This document shows positions 15,902-23,754 of a DNA stretch of 33,934 nt, piece after piece. The notes beneath the pieces were generated by a model. That model ran no database searches, was not told the origin of the DNA, and saw only the letters and a program-made list of their open reading frames with translations. Source of the DNA: an uncultured Croceitalea sp. Lineage in GTDB: Bacteria > Bacteroidota > Bacteroidia > Flavobacteriales > Flavobacteriaceae. Numbering within the stretch: position 1 is the stretch's first letter; every line of letters starts with the position of its first letter. A program made the position numbers and the translations under genes. The stretch lies in assembly GCA_937959125.1 (NCBI GenBank), contig CALGQU010000195.1, forward strand, positions 1 to 33,934, written 5' to 3'.

Positions 15902-18320
15902 TAGTATAGTTGTTGTTTTTTGGTGCCTATCAGGTTTCGCACAATTTACCCTAACCGGAAAGGTAATTGATGAGAATGGTGATGCCTTGGCCGATGTAGA
16001 GGTGTACCTAAAACAAACCCAGGCGTTACTGATAACAGATGCTTCCGGGAGCTTTAGTTTTGCAGGCTTGTCCAGTGGCACCTATGAGGTGGTTGCTTTC
16101 GCTTTTGAATACAATGTGTTTGAGAAGACCTTCAGCCTCAGCGAAAACAGTACTTTGGACATCCAGCTAAAAAAATTGCAGGCCCAGGAACTGTCTGAGG
16201 TGGTGCTTACCCAACAGCGGGAAAAGATTTTTGCACTTAAAAAACTAAAAGCTGTAGAGGGCACCGCTATTTATGCCGGTAAAAAAAGTGAGGTGATTCT
16301 TGTGGACAATATTACCGGAAACCTGGCGGCGAACCAACCTAGGCAATTGTACAGTCAAGTGGTAGGGTTGAACATCTATGAAAATGGCGATGCAGGCTTA
16401 CAGCTGAATATTGGGGGTAGGGGATTGGACCCTAACCGGAGTGCAAATTTTACCATTAGGCAGAACGGCTATGATATTAGCGCGGATCCCTTGGGGTATC
16501 CAGAAAGTTATTATACCCCACCGGCGGAGGCATTGTCGCAAATTCAGGTCGTCCGTGGAGCCGCTTCTTTACAATACGGTCCGCAGTTTGGAGGTTTGGT
16601 CAATTTTAAATTCAAGCAACCCAATCCCAATAAGGAAATTGAATGGACCTCTAGACAATCTCTGGGTTCGTTTGGATTGCAGACCAGTTTTAACAGCCTT
16701 TCCGGGACCATAGGGGACTTTAGCTACTATACCTATTTCAATTACAAGGAAGGAAGCAGTTTTAGGCCCAACTCAGACTTTACCAATAGAAATTACTTTG
16801 GGAGCTTTAATTACCAAGTATCTGACAAGACCAAACTTGGCTTTGAGATTACCTTGTTCAATTATCTTTCACAGCAGGCGGGCGGCCTCACAGATATACA
16901 GTTCAACGAAGACCCTACCTTTTCCAATAGGGAGCGAAATTGGTTTGATGTGGATTGGAAATTGTACGCCTTTCAATTGGAACATCAATTTTCCCCGGCA
17001 ACGGATTTTAGCCTTACCGCCAATACGCTCAATGCATCCAGAAGTGCCTTGGGATTGCGTACCAATAGGGTGAGTATGGTGGATGAACTGGACCAGCCTC
17101 GGGAGCTTTTGATCGATCAGTTCAGCAATTGGAGTGTGGAAACCCGTTTATTGACGCGTTATACCCTAGCAAAAAAGAAATCCGTTTTTTTGATAGGCTC
17201 TAAGGTGTATAGCAGTGATAACTCTCAAGATCAAGGCCCCGGCAGTAATGGTTTAAATGCCGATTTTAGTTTTAGAAGCGATGAATTTCCAGATTTTGTC
17301 CCCCAAGCAGAGTTTGATTTCCCAAATTTGAACGTGGCCGTATTTGGGGAGAACATTTTTAATTTGTCCGATACTTGGTCACTTACCCCAGGTTTTCGAT
17401 TTGAATACATAAAGACGGAAAGTGAAGGGCTTTTTAGAAGGGTCGTACTGGATTTGGCAGGTAATCCCTTGCTTAATGAGGAAGTACCGGATAATAGGAC
17501 CTTGGAACGTAACTTTTTCATCTTTGGTTTGGGCAGTTCGTATAAACCGAGCCAAGCCTTTGAACTCTACGCTAATTTTTCAGAAAACTACCGTTCCGTT
17601 ACTTTTAATGACATTAGAATTGTAAACCCCTCCAACCGCATAGACGAAAACATTTCAGATGAGACCGGTTTTACTGCAGATTTGGGTGTACGGGGCAAAT
17701 GGAAGGATTTCCTTACTTATGATTTGAGCGCGTTTGGGCTTTTGTATGATAATAGAATAGGGGAGATAGTGGATCCAGAAGATGGCGTTGGAACCTTGAG
17801 AAGCAATATAGGAACGGCATTTATTTACGGGGTGGAAACCTTTGCAGATGTCAATTTGAAAGCGATTTTGGCTCCCGCGAACGAGAAATTAAAGTTAAAT
17901 TATTATGTAAACCTTGCCGTAACCGGTTCTGAATATACCGATTCTGAATTTAATAATGTTGAAGGCAATGAGGTAGAGTTTATACCGGAAATCAATCTTA
18001 AAACTGGACTTAGTTTTGGGTATGGCGACTTTTTAGGAAGCCTACAATATACCTACATAGGGGAACAGTTTACGGACGCTACCAATGCACCGCCCTTGTT
18101 TTTGGATGCAAGAAACGCTGGGATAATAGGAAGTATCCCCAGCTATGATGTGATGGACGTATCGTTTTCCTATACTTGGAATAAGCTGAAGTTGGAGGCA
18201 GGTATCAACAACCTCTTGGACAATTCCTATTTTACCAGAAGGGCTACAGGATATCCGGGCCCCGGTATCATTCCGGCAGAACCCAGAACGTTTTATACCA
18301 CCCTACAGTTAAAATTATAG
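15882..18320 (+). CDS. TonB-dependent receptor, FecA-like
   Basis: An 812-residue outer-membrane receptor. In order: signal peptide (MILKVFSSIVVVFWCLSGFAQ), a carboxypeptidase-regulatory-like Ig domain (about 22-105, FTLTGKVIDENGDALADVEV), a plug (about 120-250, with GGRGLDPNRSANFTIRQNGYDI and QIQVVRGAASLQYGPQFGG), then a 22-strand barrel ending LQLKL. The plug resembles receptors annotated as ferric-dicitrate transporters. The extra N-terminal domain is typical of Bacteroidota and is not the FecA signalling domain. The ATG overlaps the end of the HTTM gene by 20 nt, so the two are translationally coupled. It probably imports an iron chelate. Confidence 0.93.
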   Translation: MILKVFSSIVVVFWCLSGFAQFTLTGKVIDENGDALADVEVYLKQTQALLITDASGSFSFAGLSSGTYEVVAFAFEYNVFEKTFSLSENSTLDIQLKKLQAQELSEVVLTQQREKIFALKKLKAVEGTAIYAGKKSEVILVDNITGNLAANQPRQLYSQVVGLNIYENGDAGLQLNIGGRGLDPNRSANFTIRQNGYDISADPLGYPESYYTPPAEALSQIQVVRGAASLQYGPQFGGLVNFKFKQPNPNKEIEWTSRQSLGSFGLQTSFNSLSGTIGDFSYYTYFNYKEGSSFRPNSDFTNRNYFGSFNYQVSDKTKLGFEITLFNYLSQQAGGLTDIQFNEDPTFSNRERNWFDVDWKLYAFQLEHQFSPATDFSLTANTLNASRSALGLRTNRVSMVDELDQPRELLIDQFSNWSVETRLLTRYTLAKKKSVFLIGSKVYSSDNSQDQGPGSNGLNADFSFRSDEFPDFVPQAEFDFPNLNVAVFGENIFNLSDTWSLTPGFRFEYIKTESEGLFRRVVLDLAGNPLLNEEVPDNRTLERNFFIFGLGSSYKPSQAFELYANFSENYRSVTFNDIRIVNPSNRIDENISDETGFTADLGVRGKWKDFLTYDLSAFGLLYDNRIGEIVDPEDGVGTLRSNIGTAFIYGVETFADVNLKAILAPANEKLKLNYYVNLAVTGSEYTDSEFNNVEGNEVEFIPEINLKTGLSFGYGDFLGSLQYTYIGEQFTDATNAPPLFLDARNAGIIGSIPSYDVMDVSFSYTWNKLKLEAGINNLLDNSYFTRRATGYPGPGIIPAEPRTFYTTLQLKL

Positions 18321-18326
18321 CAAAAA

Positions 18327-18355
18327 GAAAGCGGCTGAATCCAATAGCCGCTTTC
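18327..18355. terminator. Convergent two-way terminator
   Basis: A perfect 10-bp stem (GAAAGCGGCT / AGCCGCTTTC) with a 9-nt loop lies between the TonB receptor and the oppositely directed DUF6686 gene. On the minus strand the stem is followed by TTTTTG, giving a proper intrinsic terminator for DUF6686. On the plus strand the T run is only part of the stem, so termination of the iron operon may be weaker. Confidence 0.8.
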
Positions 18356-18389
18356 CAAACCTACTAAAATCCTGAGAACACTTAGGAAA

Positions 18390-18740
18390 TTAGTTTTCTG
18401 AAAACGTATAGGTAATAGCAGTGGCATCAAGGATACGGGTAAGGCCGTTATCCTTGGAAACCAGTTGCCTTAACTCAAACAGTTCGTTTCTATCCAACAG
18501 AATGATAAAATGTTTGGTACCTACGGAAATCGGGATTTTTTTCTGGTGCACGGCACAACGGAGCTGCTTTTCCCAATAATGGACGTCCAATTCGTCCAAA
18601 TGATCCTTAAAAACTTGGAGTTCCCATTCATAAAGCTCAAAACAGAGGTTGTTGTACACCAACTGAAACAGCTTGCTGTTATTGCAAAACGTAAGGACGC
18701 CATTGGCCGATCTGTTCAAAATTCTTTTAGAGGGACACAT
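18390..18740 (-). CDS. DUF6686 family protein
   Basis: A 116-residue soluble protein. The pattern LTFCNNSKLFQLVYNNLCFELYEWE, then HLDELDVHYWEKQ and a final HFIILLDRNELFELRQLVSK, matches the small Bacteroidota family now called DUF6686, which has no known function. The ATG at 18740 follows a -7 element by 17 nt. A perfect 25-bp palindrome resembling a Per/Fur box sits just upstream of that element, so the gene is probably repressed by a Fur-family protein. It is divergent from guaB. Confidence 0.75.
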   Translation of the reverse strand: MCPSKRILNRSANGVLTFCNNSKLFQLVYNNLCFELYEWELQVFKDHLDELDVHYWEKQLRCAVHQKKIPISVGTKHFIILLDRNELFELRQLVSKDNGLTRILDATAITYTFSEN

Positions 18741-18757
18741 GACTTTGAATGTTTACA

Positions 18758-18765
18758 CAAACATA
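18758..18765 (-). promoter_or_regulatory. -7 element of the DUF6686 gene
   Basis: TATGTTTG on the minus strand fits TAnnTTTG. The predicted start of transcription is near 18751, about 11 nt before the ATG. The -33 region falls inside the adjacent palindrome and has no TTG. Confidence 0.55.
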
Positions 18766-18769
18766 CAAT

Positions 18770-18794
18770 TCTATTTAGAATTATTCTAAATAGA
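18770..18794. promoter_or_regulatory. 25-bp perfect palindrome, Per/Fur-box-like operator
   Basis: The two 12-nt arms, TCTATTTAGAAT and ATTCTAAATAGA, flank a central T. The inner 15 bases, TTAGAATTATTCTAA, fit the 7-1-7 Per-box pattern TTAnAATnATTnTAA exactly. The site covers the spacer and -33 region of the DUF6686 promoter. It lies about 50 nt upstream of the guaB -7 element, so an effect on guaB is less likely. The TCTAAATA in each arm recurs twice in the DUF4856 promoter region. Confidence 0.75.
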
Positions 18795-18844
18795 TAAATT
18801 GAATAGAAGAAAATTTGTTTAAGATATGCTTGATTTAAAAAGAC

Positions 18845-18852
18845 TATATTTG
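18845..18852 (+). promoter_or_regulatory. -7 element of guaB
   Basis: TATATTTG, an exact TAnnTTTG match, 23 nt before the guaB ATG. Predicted leader about 17 nt. TTG triplets upstream are at 12- and 27-nt spacings, neither ideal. Confidence 0.65.
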
Positions 18853-18875
18853 CACGCAATTAATCCGTAATTGCA

Positions 18876-20348
18876 ATGGAAGCTCACCAAAATAAAATTC
18901 TGGGCGAAGGACTAACTTATGACGATGTCCTTCTTGTACCAGCCTTTTCAGAAGTACTCCCTAGGGAGGTCAACATTCAAACAAAATTTACGCGTAACAT
19001 TACCATCAACGTGCCCATTATTTCGGCCGCTATGGATACGGTTACGGAGTCCAGAATGGCCATTGCCATGGCAAGGGAAGGAGGCATTGGCGTCCTGCAT
19101 AAAAACATGTCCATTGAACAGCAGGCTATGAAAGTCCGCAAGGTAAAACGGGCCGAAAGTGGAATGATATTGGACCCGGTAACTTTGCCTTTGAATGCCA
19201 TTGTAGAAGATGCCAAAGCGAGTATGAAGGAGCATAGTATTGGCGGTATCCCCATTGTTGATGATGCAGGTAAGTTGATAGGCATTGTGACCAATAGGGA
19301 TTTGCGTTTTGAAAAAAACAACCAACGCCCCATACAAGAGGTCATGACCTCGGAAAACTTGGTCACCGCCGGGGTAGGGACCACCTTGGGGGAAGCTGAG
19401 GATATCCTTCAAGAAAATAAAATAGAAAAACTCCCGGTAGTGGATGGGCAGTACAAATTGGTTGGGCTCATTACCTTTAGGGACATTACCAAATTAACCC
19501 AAAAGCCTATCGCCAACAAAGACCGTTATGGACGGTTACGTGTAGCTGCGGCACTTGGGGTTACCGGGGACGCTGTCGAACGTGCCGGGGCCTTGGTCAA
19601 TGCAGGGGTGGATGCCGTGGTTATCGATACGGCACACGGGCACACCAAAGGGGTGGTGACCGTATTGAAAGAAGTAAAAAAAGCGTTCCCGGAACTGGAG
19701 GTTATCGTAGGGAATATTGCTACGGGTGATGCCGCAAAATATTTGGTCAATGCTGGTGCGGATGCCGTTAAGGTAGGTATAGGGCCTGGTTCTATCTGTA
19801 CCACACGGGTGGTTGCCGGTGTGGGCTTTCCACAATTTTCAGCGGTTCTTGAAGTGGCCGCAGCCATAAAAGGTTCTGGCGTTCCCGTAATTGCTGATGG
19901 TGGTATTCGCTATACGGGGGATATTCCAAAGGCCATTGCCGCGGGTGCGGATTCCGTGATGTTGGGTTCATTGCTGGCAGGAACCAAAGAATCACCTGGG
20001 GAAACCATCATTTACGAAGGAAGAAAATTCAAGAGTTACCGTGGTATGGGTTCCGTAGAAGCCATGAAAGAAGGTTCAAAAGACCGTTATTTCCAAGATG
20101 TGGAGGACGATATCAAAAAATTGGTACCAGAAGGTATCGTAGGTCGTGTGCCGTACAAAGGCGAACTTTTTGAGAGCATCCATCAATTTGTAGGAGGATT
20201 ACGGGCAGGAATGGGCTATTGTGGGGCAAAAGATATTGAAACACTGAAGGAAACCGGTCGTTTCGTTAAAATTACCGCAAGTGGCATCAATGAAAGCCAT
20301 CCGCATGATGTTACCATTACCAAGGAAAGTCCTAATTATAGTAGGTAA
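18876..20348 (+). CDS. guaB: Inosine-5'-monophosphate dehydrogenase
   Basis: This enzyme converts IMP to XMP with NAD+, the committed step of GMP synthesis. At 490 residues it has full length. The TIM barrel is interrupted by two CBS domains (about residues 95-205, with [20 protein letters not shown] and [19 protein letters not shown]). The active-site loop [12 protein letters not shown] carries catalytic Cys308, with [12 protein letters not shown] and the flap around [13 protein letters not shown] following. It appears monocistronic; a REP-type hairpin lies 82 nt after the stop. Confidence 0.97.
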   Translation: MEAHQNKILGEGLTYDDVLLVPAFSEVLPREVNIQTKFTRNITINVPIISAAMDTVTESRMAIAMAREGGIGVLHKNMSIEQQAMKVRKVKRAESGMILDPVTLPLNAIVEDAKASMKEHSIGGIPIVDDAGKLIGIVTNRDLRFEKNNQRPIQEVMTSENLVTAGVGTTLGEAEDILQENKIEKLPVVDGQYKLVGLITFRDITKLTQKPIANKDRYGRLRVAAALGVTGDAVERAGALVNAGVDAVVIDTAHGHTKGVVTVLKEVKKAFPELEVIVGNIATGDAAKYLVNAGADAVKVGIGPGSICTTRVVAGVGFPQFSAVLEVAAAIKGSGVPVIADGGIRYTGDIPKAIAAGADSVMLGSLLAGTKESPGETIIYEGRKFKSYRGMGSVEAMKEGSKDRYFQDVEDDIKKLVPEGIVGRVPYKGELFESIHQFVGGLRAGMGYCGAKDIETLKETGRFVKITASGINESHPHDVTITKESPNYSR

Positions 20349-20430
20349 ATATGATAGTTTAGAGTGAATATGAGATCACATTTTTATGAATAATAGGACC
20401 CTATTAATCATACATATTACTCTTGTCCGG

Positions 20431-20490
20431 TCGAGCGCAGTCGAGACCTGATTAAAATTGACGTTTTTATAATTTCTCGACTGCGCTCGA
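20431..20490. repeat. REP-like inverted repeat, flavobacterial type
   Basis: TCGAGCGCAGTCGAGA (20431-20446) and its exact complement TCTCGACTGCGCTCGA (20475-20490) are separated by 28 nt. The high-GC arms contrast with their AT-rich surroundings. From memory, this CTCGACTGCGCTCGA core is dispersed in many intergenic spaces of marine Flavobacteriaceae, which fits a REP/MITE element. It could also act as a 3' hairpin for guaB. Confidence 0.75.
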
Positions 20491-20635
20491 AGTGACTTCA
20501 TATTTATTGAACCTTGCATATCCAATAGAATTTTGTTTATACCGAATTCACTTTGGTTCAAAGGCTGATGCTTTTAATAAAACTATTTTTACATTATTTA
20601 AAGTATCCCCTATTGCAGTGGCATCAAATACCGTA

Positions 20636-21003
20636 ATGATGAAAACGGAATTTTTGGAAATAGCACCTGTATTGCCTAGTAGGGATATTGCTAGGGACGT
20701 CGCTTGGTACCACGATCAGGTGGGTTTTGCCGCAGTGCATAGGGATGATATGTACGCTGTGCTGCGAAGGGAAAACCTTTGGATACATCTGCAATGGCAT
20801 GCCGATACGGAGGAGGATCCGCTTTTAGGAGGTTCCGTAATAAAGATTTTTGTAAAGCGCCTAACCCCTATTTTTGAAGAGTTGGTAGCGTGCGGTACGG
20901 TCACAAAAGAAAAGTTACGTCTAAAAACGCCATGGAACACACCAATGAGTTTGGCTTTTATGATTTGAACAACAATGCCGTATTTTTTGTGGAAAACGTA
21001 TAG
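20636..21003 (+). pseudogene. VOC/glyoxalase-fold protein broken by a frameshift
   Basis: The first frame, from ATG 20636 (or 20639), encodes a bleomycin-resistance/glyoxalase-like protein: EFLEIAPVLPSRDIARDVAWYHDQVGF, ENLWIHLQWHAD, then KTPWNTP, and runs into a stop at 20968. Reading from 20944 in another frame gives NEFGFYDLNNNAVFFVENV then TAG at 21001-21003, exactly the expected C-terminus of this family. The break lies at ACACAC (20937-20942); removing one AC restores KTPWNTNEFGF. The gene is therefore frameshifted by about +2, or the sequence has an error there. If translated as is, the product lacks the last strand and its conserved Glu region. Confidence 0.8.
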
Positions 21004-21042
21004 GTCTATCACAGAAGGAACGCTAACCTCTTTCTTTTGGGA

Positions 21043-21552
21043 CTATTCGCCAGCCGAATCATAACTCTTCCAGTCCTGCTCTTTGTAGATATTATCGCCA
21101 AAATAGCGCGCTATTTTAAGAAAAGGCTTTACTTTTTGATAGCCGGGTACTGGAGAGAGCATATTGCCTTCTTCATCTAAAAATACTACGGTTGGATAGC
21201 TTAACCTACCCTGCAACAAAGCGGCGGCAAGTTCATGATACCCACGTTTTCCAGAAGGGACATATTTGAATTCCTTACCTTGGTAGGTTATAGGTTCTTT
21301 ACCTTCGGCATCCATTTTTACCATATAGAAGTTTTCGGCCATGTATGCGGCTACTTCTTGATTTTGAAAGGTATCCTTATCCATTTTTTTGCACCATCCG
21401 CACCAGTCCGTATAAATATCCACAAAAATCTTTTTTGGATTTTCCTCTGTGGAGGTAAGTGCTATGGCTTCATCCCAAGAAATCCAGTTCACTTCCTGAG
21501 CAGATAGGGAAAGGGAGAAAAATAGTATGGTAATTATGATAAACGTTCGCAT
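21043..21552 (-). CDS. Secreted thioredoxin-fold protein
   Basis: A 169-residue protein from ATG 21552 with a signal peptide (MRTFIIITILFFSLSLSAQ). The redox motif is C51-G-W-C54 in VDIYTDWCGWCKKMDKDTF, followed by the cis-Pro region RLSYPTVVFLDEEGN. The longer insert between them (FKYVPSGKRGYHELAAALLQG) is typical of the DUF255/thioredoxin_7 proteins of Bacteroidota. It probably reduces or isomerises disulfides in the periplasm. A TAGTTTTG element at 21586-21593 (minus strand) could be its -7 element. The nine extra codons to a TTG at 21579 are rejected. Confidence 0.88.
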   Translation of the reverse strand: MRTFIIITILFFSLSLSAQEVNWISWDEAIALTSTEENPKKIFVDIYTDWCGWCKKMDKDTFQNQEVAAYMAENFYMVKMDAEGKEPITYQGKEFKYVPSGKRGYHELAAALLQGRLSYPTVVFLDEEGNMLSPVPGYQKVKPFLKIARYFGDNIYKEQDWKSYDSAGE

Positions 21553-21585
21553 AGTTCTTTTTTTAGCATAGTCCAACAACTATAC

Positions 21586-21593
21586 CAAAACTA
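21586..21593 (-). promoter_or_regulatory. Candidate -7 element for the thioredoxin gene
   Basis: TAGTTTTG on the minus strand fits TAnnTTTG, 33 nt before the ATG and 17 nt after the lysA stop. No TTG lies at -33. Read-through from lysA is equally possible. Confidence 0.4.
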
Positions 21594-21610
21594 ACGAAAT
21601 ATGTCCAGAA

Positions 21611-22852
21611 TTATTTCGTGACGACCGCGGGTTTCTTCTCTTCAAAAACAGCAGAGATGTCTACCTGGTTGCGTAGGATGTCATCAAATGTTTCCCGTTC
21701 CCGTATTAAGTGGGCTTTACCTTTATGCCATAGTACTTCTGCAGGGCGGTACCTGGAGTTATAGTTACTGGCCATGGTAAAGCAATACGCCCCCGCATTT
21801 CTAAAAGCCAGAACATCACCCTCTTTGATTTCGTTTATTCTTCTATTGCTGCCAAAAGTATCCGTCTCACAGATATAACCTACTACGGAATAGTAGCGTT
21901 CCCTACCCTTTGGATTGGATATATTGAGAATTTCATGGTTGGAGCCGTAAAGCATGGGGCGTATTAAATGGTTAAAACCAGAATCGACACTGGCGAATAC
22001 GGTAGATGTGGTTTGCTTCACTACATTCACCTTGGCCAAAAAATACCCCGCTTCACTCACCAAAAACTTTCCGGGTTCAAAAGCTAAGGTCAATGGACGC
22101 CCATATTCTTTGCAAAAAGCATTAAAACGCTTGGTCAGTTTTTTGCCCAACTCTTCCACATTGGTTTCAATGTCCCCTTCTTTATAAGGTACTTTAAATC
22201 CACTACCAAAATCGATAAACTGTAAGGATTTAAAATTTTTGGCCGTTTCAAAAAGAATTTCAGAAGCGTATAAAAACACATCAATATCTAAAATATCACT
22301 CCCGGTATGCATATGGATACCGTTGATGTTCATTTTTGTAAGTTCTACAATACGCAGCAAATGCGGTATTTGGTGGATACTGATGCCGAATTTGGAATCG
22401 ATATGCCCTACTGAAATATTGGAATTTCCGCCGGCCATCACATGCGGGTTTATACGAATGCAAACAGGGATGTCCGGATGCTTGCTTCCAAACTGTTCCA
22501 AGACCGAAAGGTTGTCAATATTGATTTGGACCCCTAGTGCCGCAGCTTCTTCAATTTCTTCTAAAGAAACCCCGTTTGGTGTGTAAATAATGGATTCCGG
22601 TTTAAAGCCCGCCAAAAGTCCTAATCTAACTTCTTGTATGGAAACGGTATCCAGTCCACTGCCCAAACTATTCATTAGCCGCAGTATCCCTAAATTGGAG
22701 AGTGCTTTGCAAGCATAATTTAGCCGCAACTGTTCCACACCGTTAAAGGCATCCGTAAGGCGTTGGTATTGCGATGCTATTTTTTCCGCATCATAAACAT
22801 ATAAGGGAGCTCCGTAGGTGTTGGCAATATCCAATAGGGAAGCGTGTTCCAT
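21611..22852 (-). CDS. lysA: Diaminopimelate decarboxylase
   Basis: A PLP enzyme that decarboxylates meso-diaminopimelate to lysine, the last step of lysine synthesis. The ATG at 22852 gives 413 residues; a TTG six codons upstream is unlikely. PLP lysine K49 lies in LNYACKALSN. Other signatures are the phosphate-binding HMHTGSDI, FIDFGSGFKVPY, AFEPGKFLVSEAGYFL, the active-site Cys in YICETDTFGSNR (CESGD in most other phyla) and FRNAGAYCFTMASNYNSR. The promoter at 22896-22927 implies its own transcript, possibly continuing into the thioredoxin gene. Confidence 0.94.
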   Translation of the reverse strand: MEHASLLDIANTYGAPLYVYDAEKIASQYQRLTDAFNGVEQLRLNYACKALSNLGILRLMNSLGSGLDTVSIQEVRLGLLAGFKPESIIYTPNGVSLEEIEEAAALGVQINIDNLSVLEQFGSKHPDIPVCIRINPHVMAGGNSNISVGHIDSKFGISIHQIPHLLRIVELTKMNINGIHMHTGSDILDIDVFLYASEILFETAKNFKSLQFIDFGSGFKVPYKEGDIETNVEELGKKLTKRFNAFCKEYGRPLTLAFEPGKFLVSEAGYFLAKVNVVKQTTSTVFASVDSGFNHLIRPMLYGSNHEILNISNPKGRERYYSVVGYICETDTFGSNRRINEIKEGDVLAFRNAGAYCFTMASNYNSRYRPAEVLWHKGKAHLIRERETFDDILRNQVDISAVFEEKKPAVVTK

Positions 22853-22895
22853 AATCGTAATTTTTTTCAAATCTAACAGACTCCCACCTTGGAGA

Positions 22896-22927
22896 CAAAA
22901 ATAAAATAGAGAATCAAATTAATACAA
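22896..22927 (-). promoter_or_regulatory. Candidate lysA promoter
   Basis: Minus-strand TTG (22925-22927), a 21-nt spacer, then TATTTTTG (22896-22903). Both elements and the spacing fit the Bacteroidota consensus, with a predicted leader of about 37 nt. A second TATTTTTG at 22938-22945 could be an alternative. Confidence 0.6.
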
Positions 22928-23004
22928 CAAATTGTTACAAAAATAACAAATAGAGAAAGTTGTGCAGTTAGGTCGATGTGCTTATTTTTAGAAAAAATCT
23001 ATAC

Positions 23005-23646
23005 ATGAAATTGCCTTTATTCCCACTACAATCGGTTTTTTTTCCGGGAGAGACGGTGCCGCTGCATATTTTTGAAGAACGATATAGGCAATTGATCAAC
23101 GACTGTCGTGAAGAGGCTATTACTTTTGGCATTCCAGTCTATATTGATAAGCGCATTGAATACGGAACGGAAGTACAATTGGTAGAGGTGGTCAATACCT
23201 ATGAAGGAGGGGAAATGGACGTTGTCTGTGTGGCTAGGCAGGTGTTTAAAGTAGTTACTTTTGACAACCAGTTGGATGATAAATTGTATGCAGGCGGAAT
23301 CGTAGAATTTTTGGAGTCCGATAATGATGCTGAAGAGGCGTTACGACAAGATGTATTGGGAAAAATAAGGCAACTCTACCAATTAATGGCCGTGCAACTT
23401 CCGGAAGTGCCCGCGGATAAATTCAATAGCTATGCTTTTGCCCATAAAATGGGACTTTCCTTTGAGCAGGAATATGCGCTGTTGCAACTTACCAATGAAA
23501 CGGAACGCCTAAAGTATATAAAAGCCCATTTGGAGGATACCATTGCCATTCTAAAACAAATCAATAGAACCAAGACGGTAATTGAAATGAATGGCCACTT
23601 CAAAAACTTTGACCCTTTGGATTTTGAAGACTTTAAAGCGGAGTAG
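23005..23646 (+). CDS. LON peptidase substrate-binding-domain protein
   Basis: A 213-residue cytoplasmic protein from ATG 23005. The N-terminal MKLPLFPLQSVFFPGETVPLHIFEERY is the hallmark of the LON N-terminal (substrate-binding) domain, here without the ATPase and protease domains. The helical C-terminal half (FAHKMGLSFEQEYALLQL, ERLKYIKAHLEDTIAILKQ) also matches the LON N-domain. Such stand-alone proteins are widespread but uncharacterised. The nine codons between TTG/ATG 22978 and 23005 are less like the family and are left out. Confidence 0.88.
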   Translation: MKLPLFPLQSVFFPGETVPLHIFEERYRQLINDCREEAITFGIPVYIDKRIEYGTEVQLVEVVNTYEGGEMDVVCVARQVFKVVTFDNQLDDKLYAGGIVEFLESDNDAEEALRQDVLGKIRQLYQLMAVQLPEVPADKFNSYAFAHKMGLSFEQEYALLQLTNETERLKYIKAHLEDTIAILKQINRTKTVIEMNGHFKNFDPLDFEDFKAE

Positions 23647-23721
23647 CCCAAGCTAAAATGCTCTAAAATCAATCTGCGTTAATAAACGATGAATATTTTT
23701 CAATTATACAGGGCTGTTCCC

Positions 23722-23729
23722 TATTTTTG
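23722..23729 (+). promoter_or_regulatory. -7 element of sucC
   Basis: TATTTTTG, an exact TAnnTTTG match, 25 nt before the sucC ATG. The predicted leader is about 19 nt. No clear TTG -33 element. Confidence 0.55.
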
Positions 23730-23754
23730 TGCGCAATTATAACTTTACATTCTT

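Noticed and set aside
19526-19867. 113-codon minus-strand open frame within guaB, Ala/Thr/Pro-rich
   Set aside because: Antisense of the conserved guaB barrel; its composition is explained by guaB codon use.
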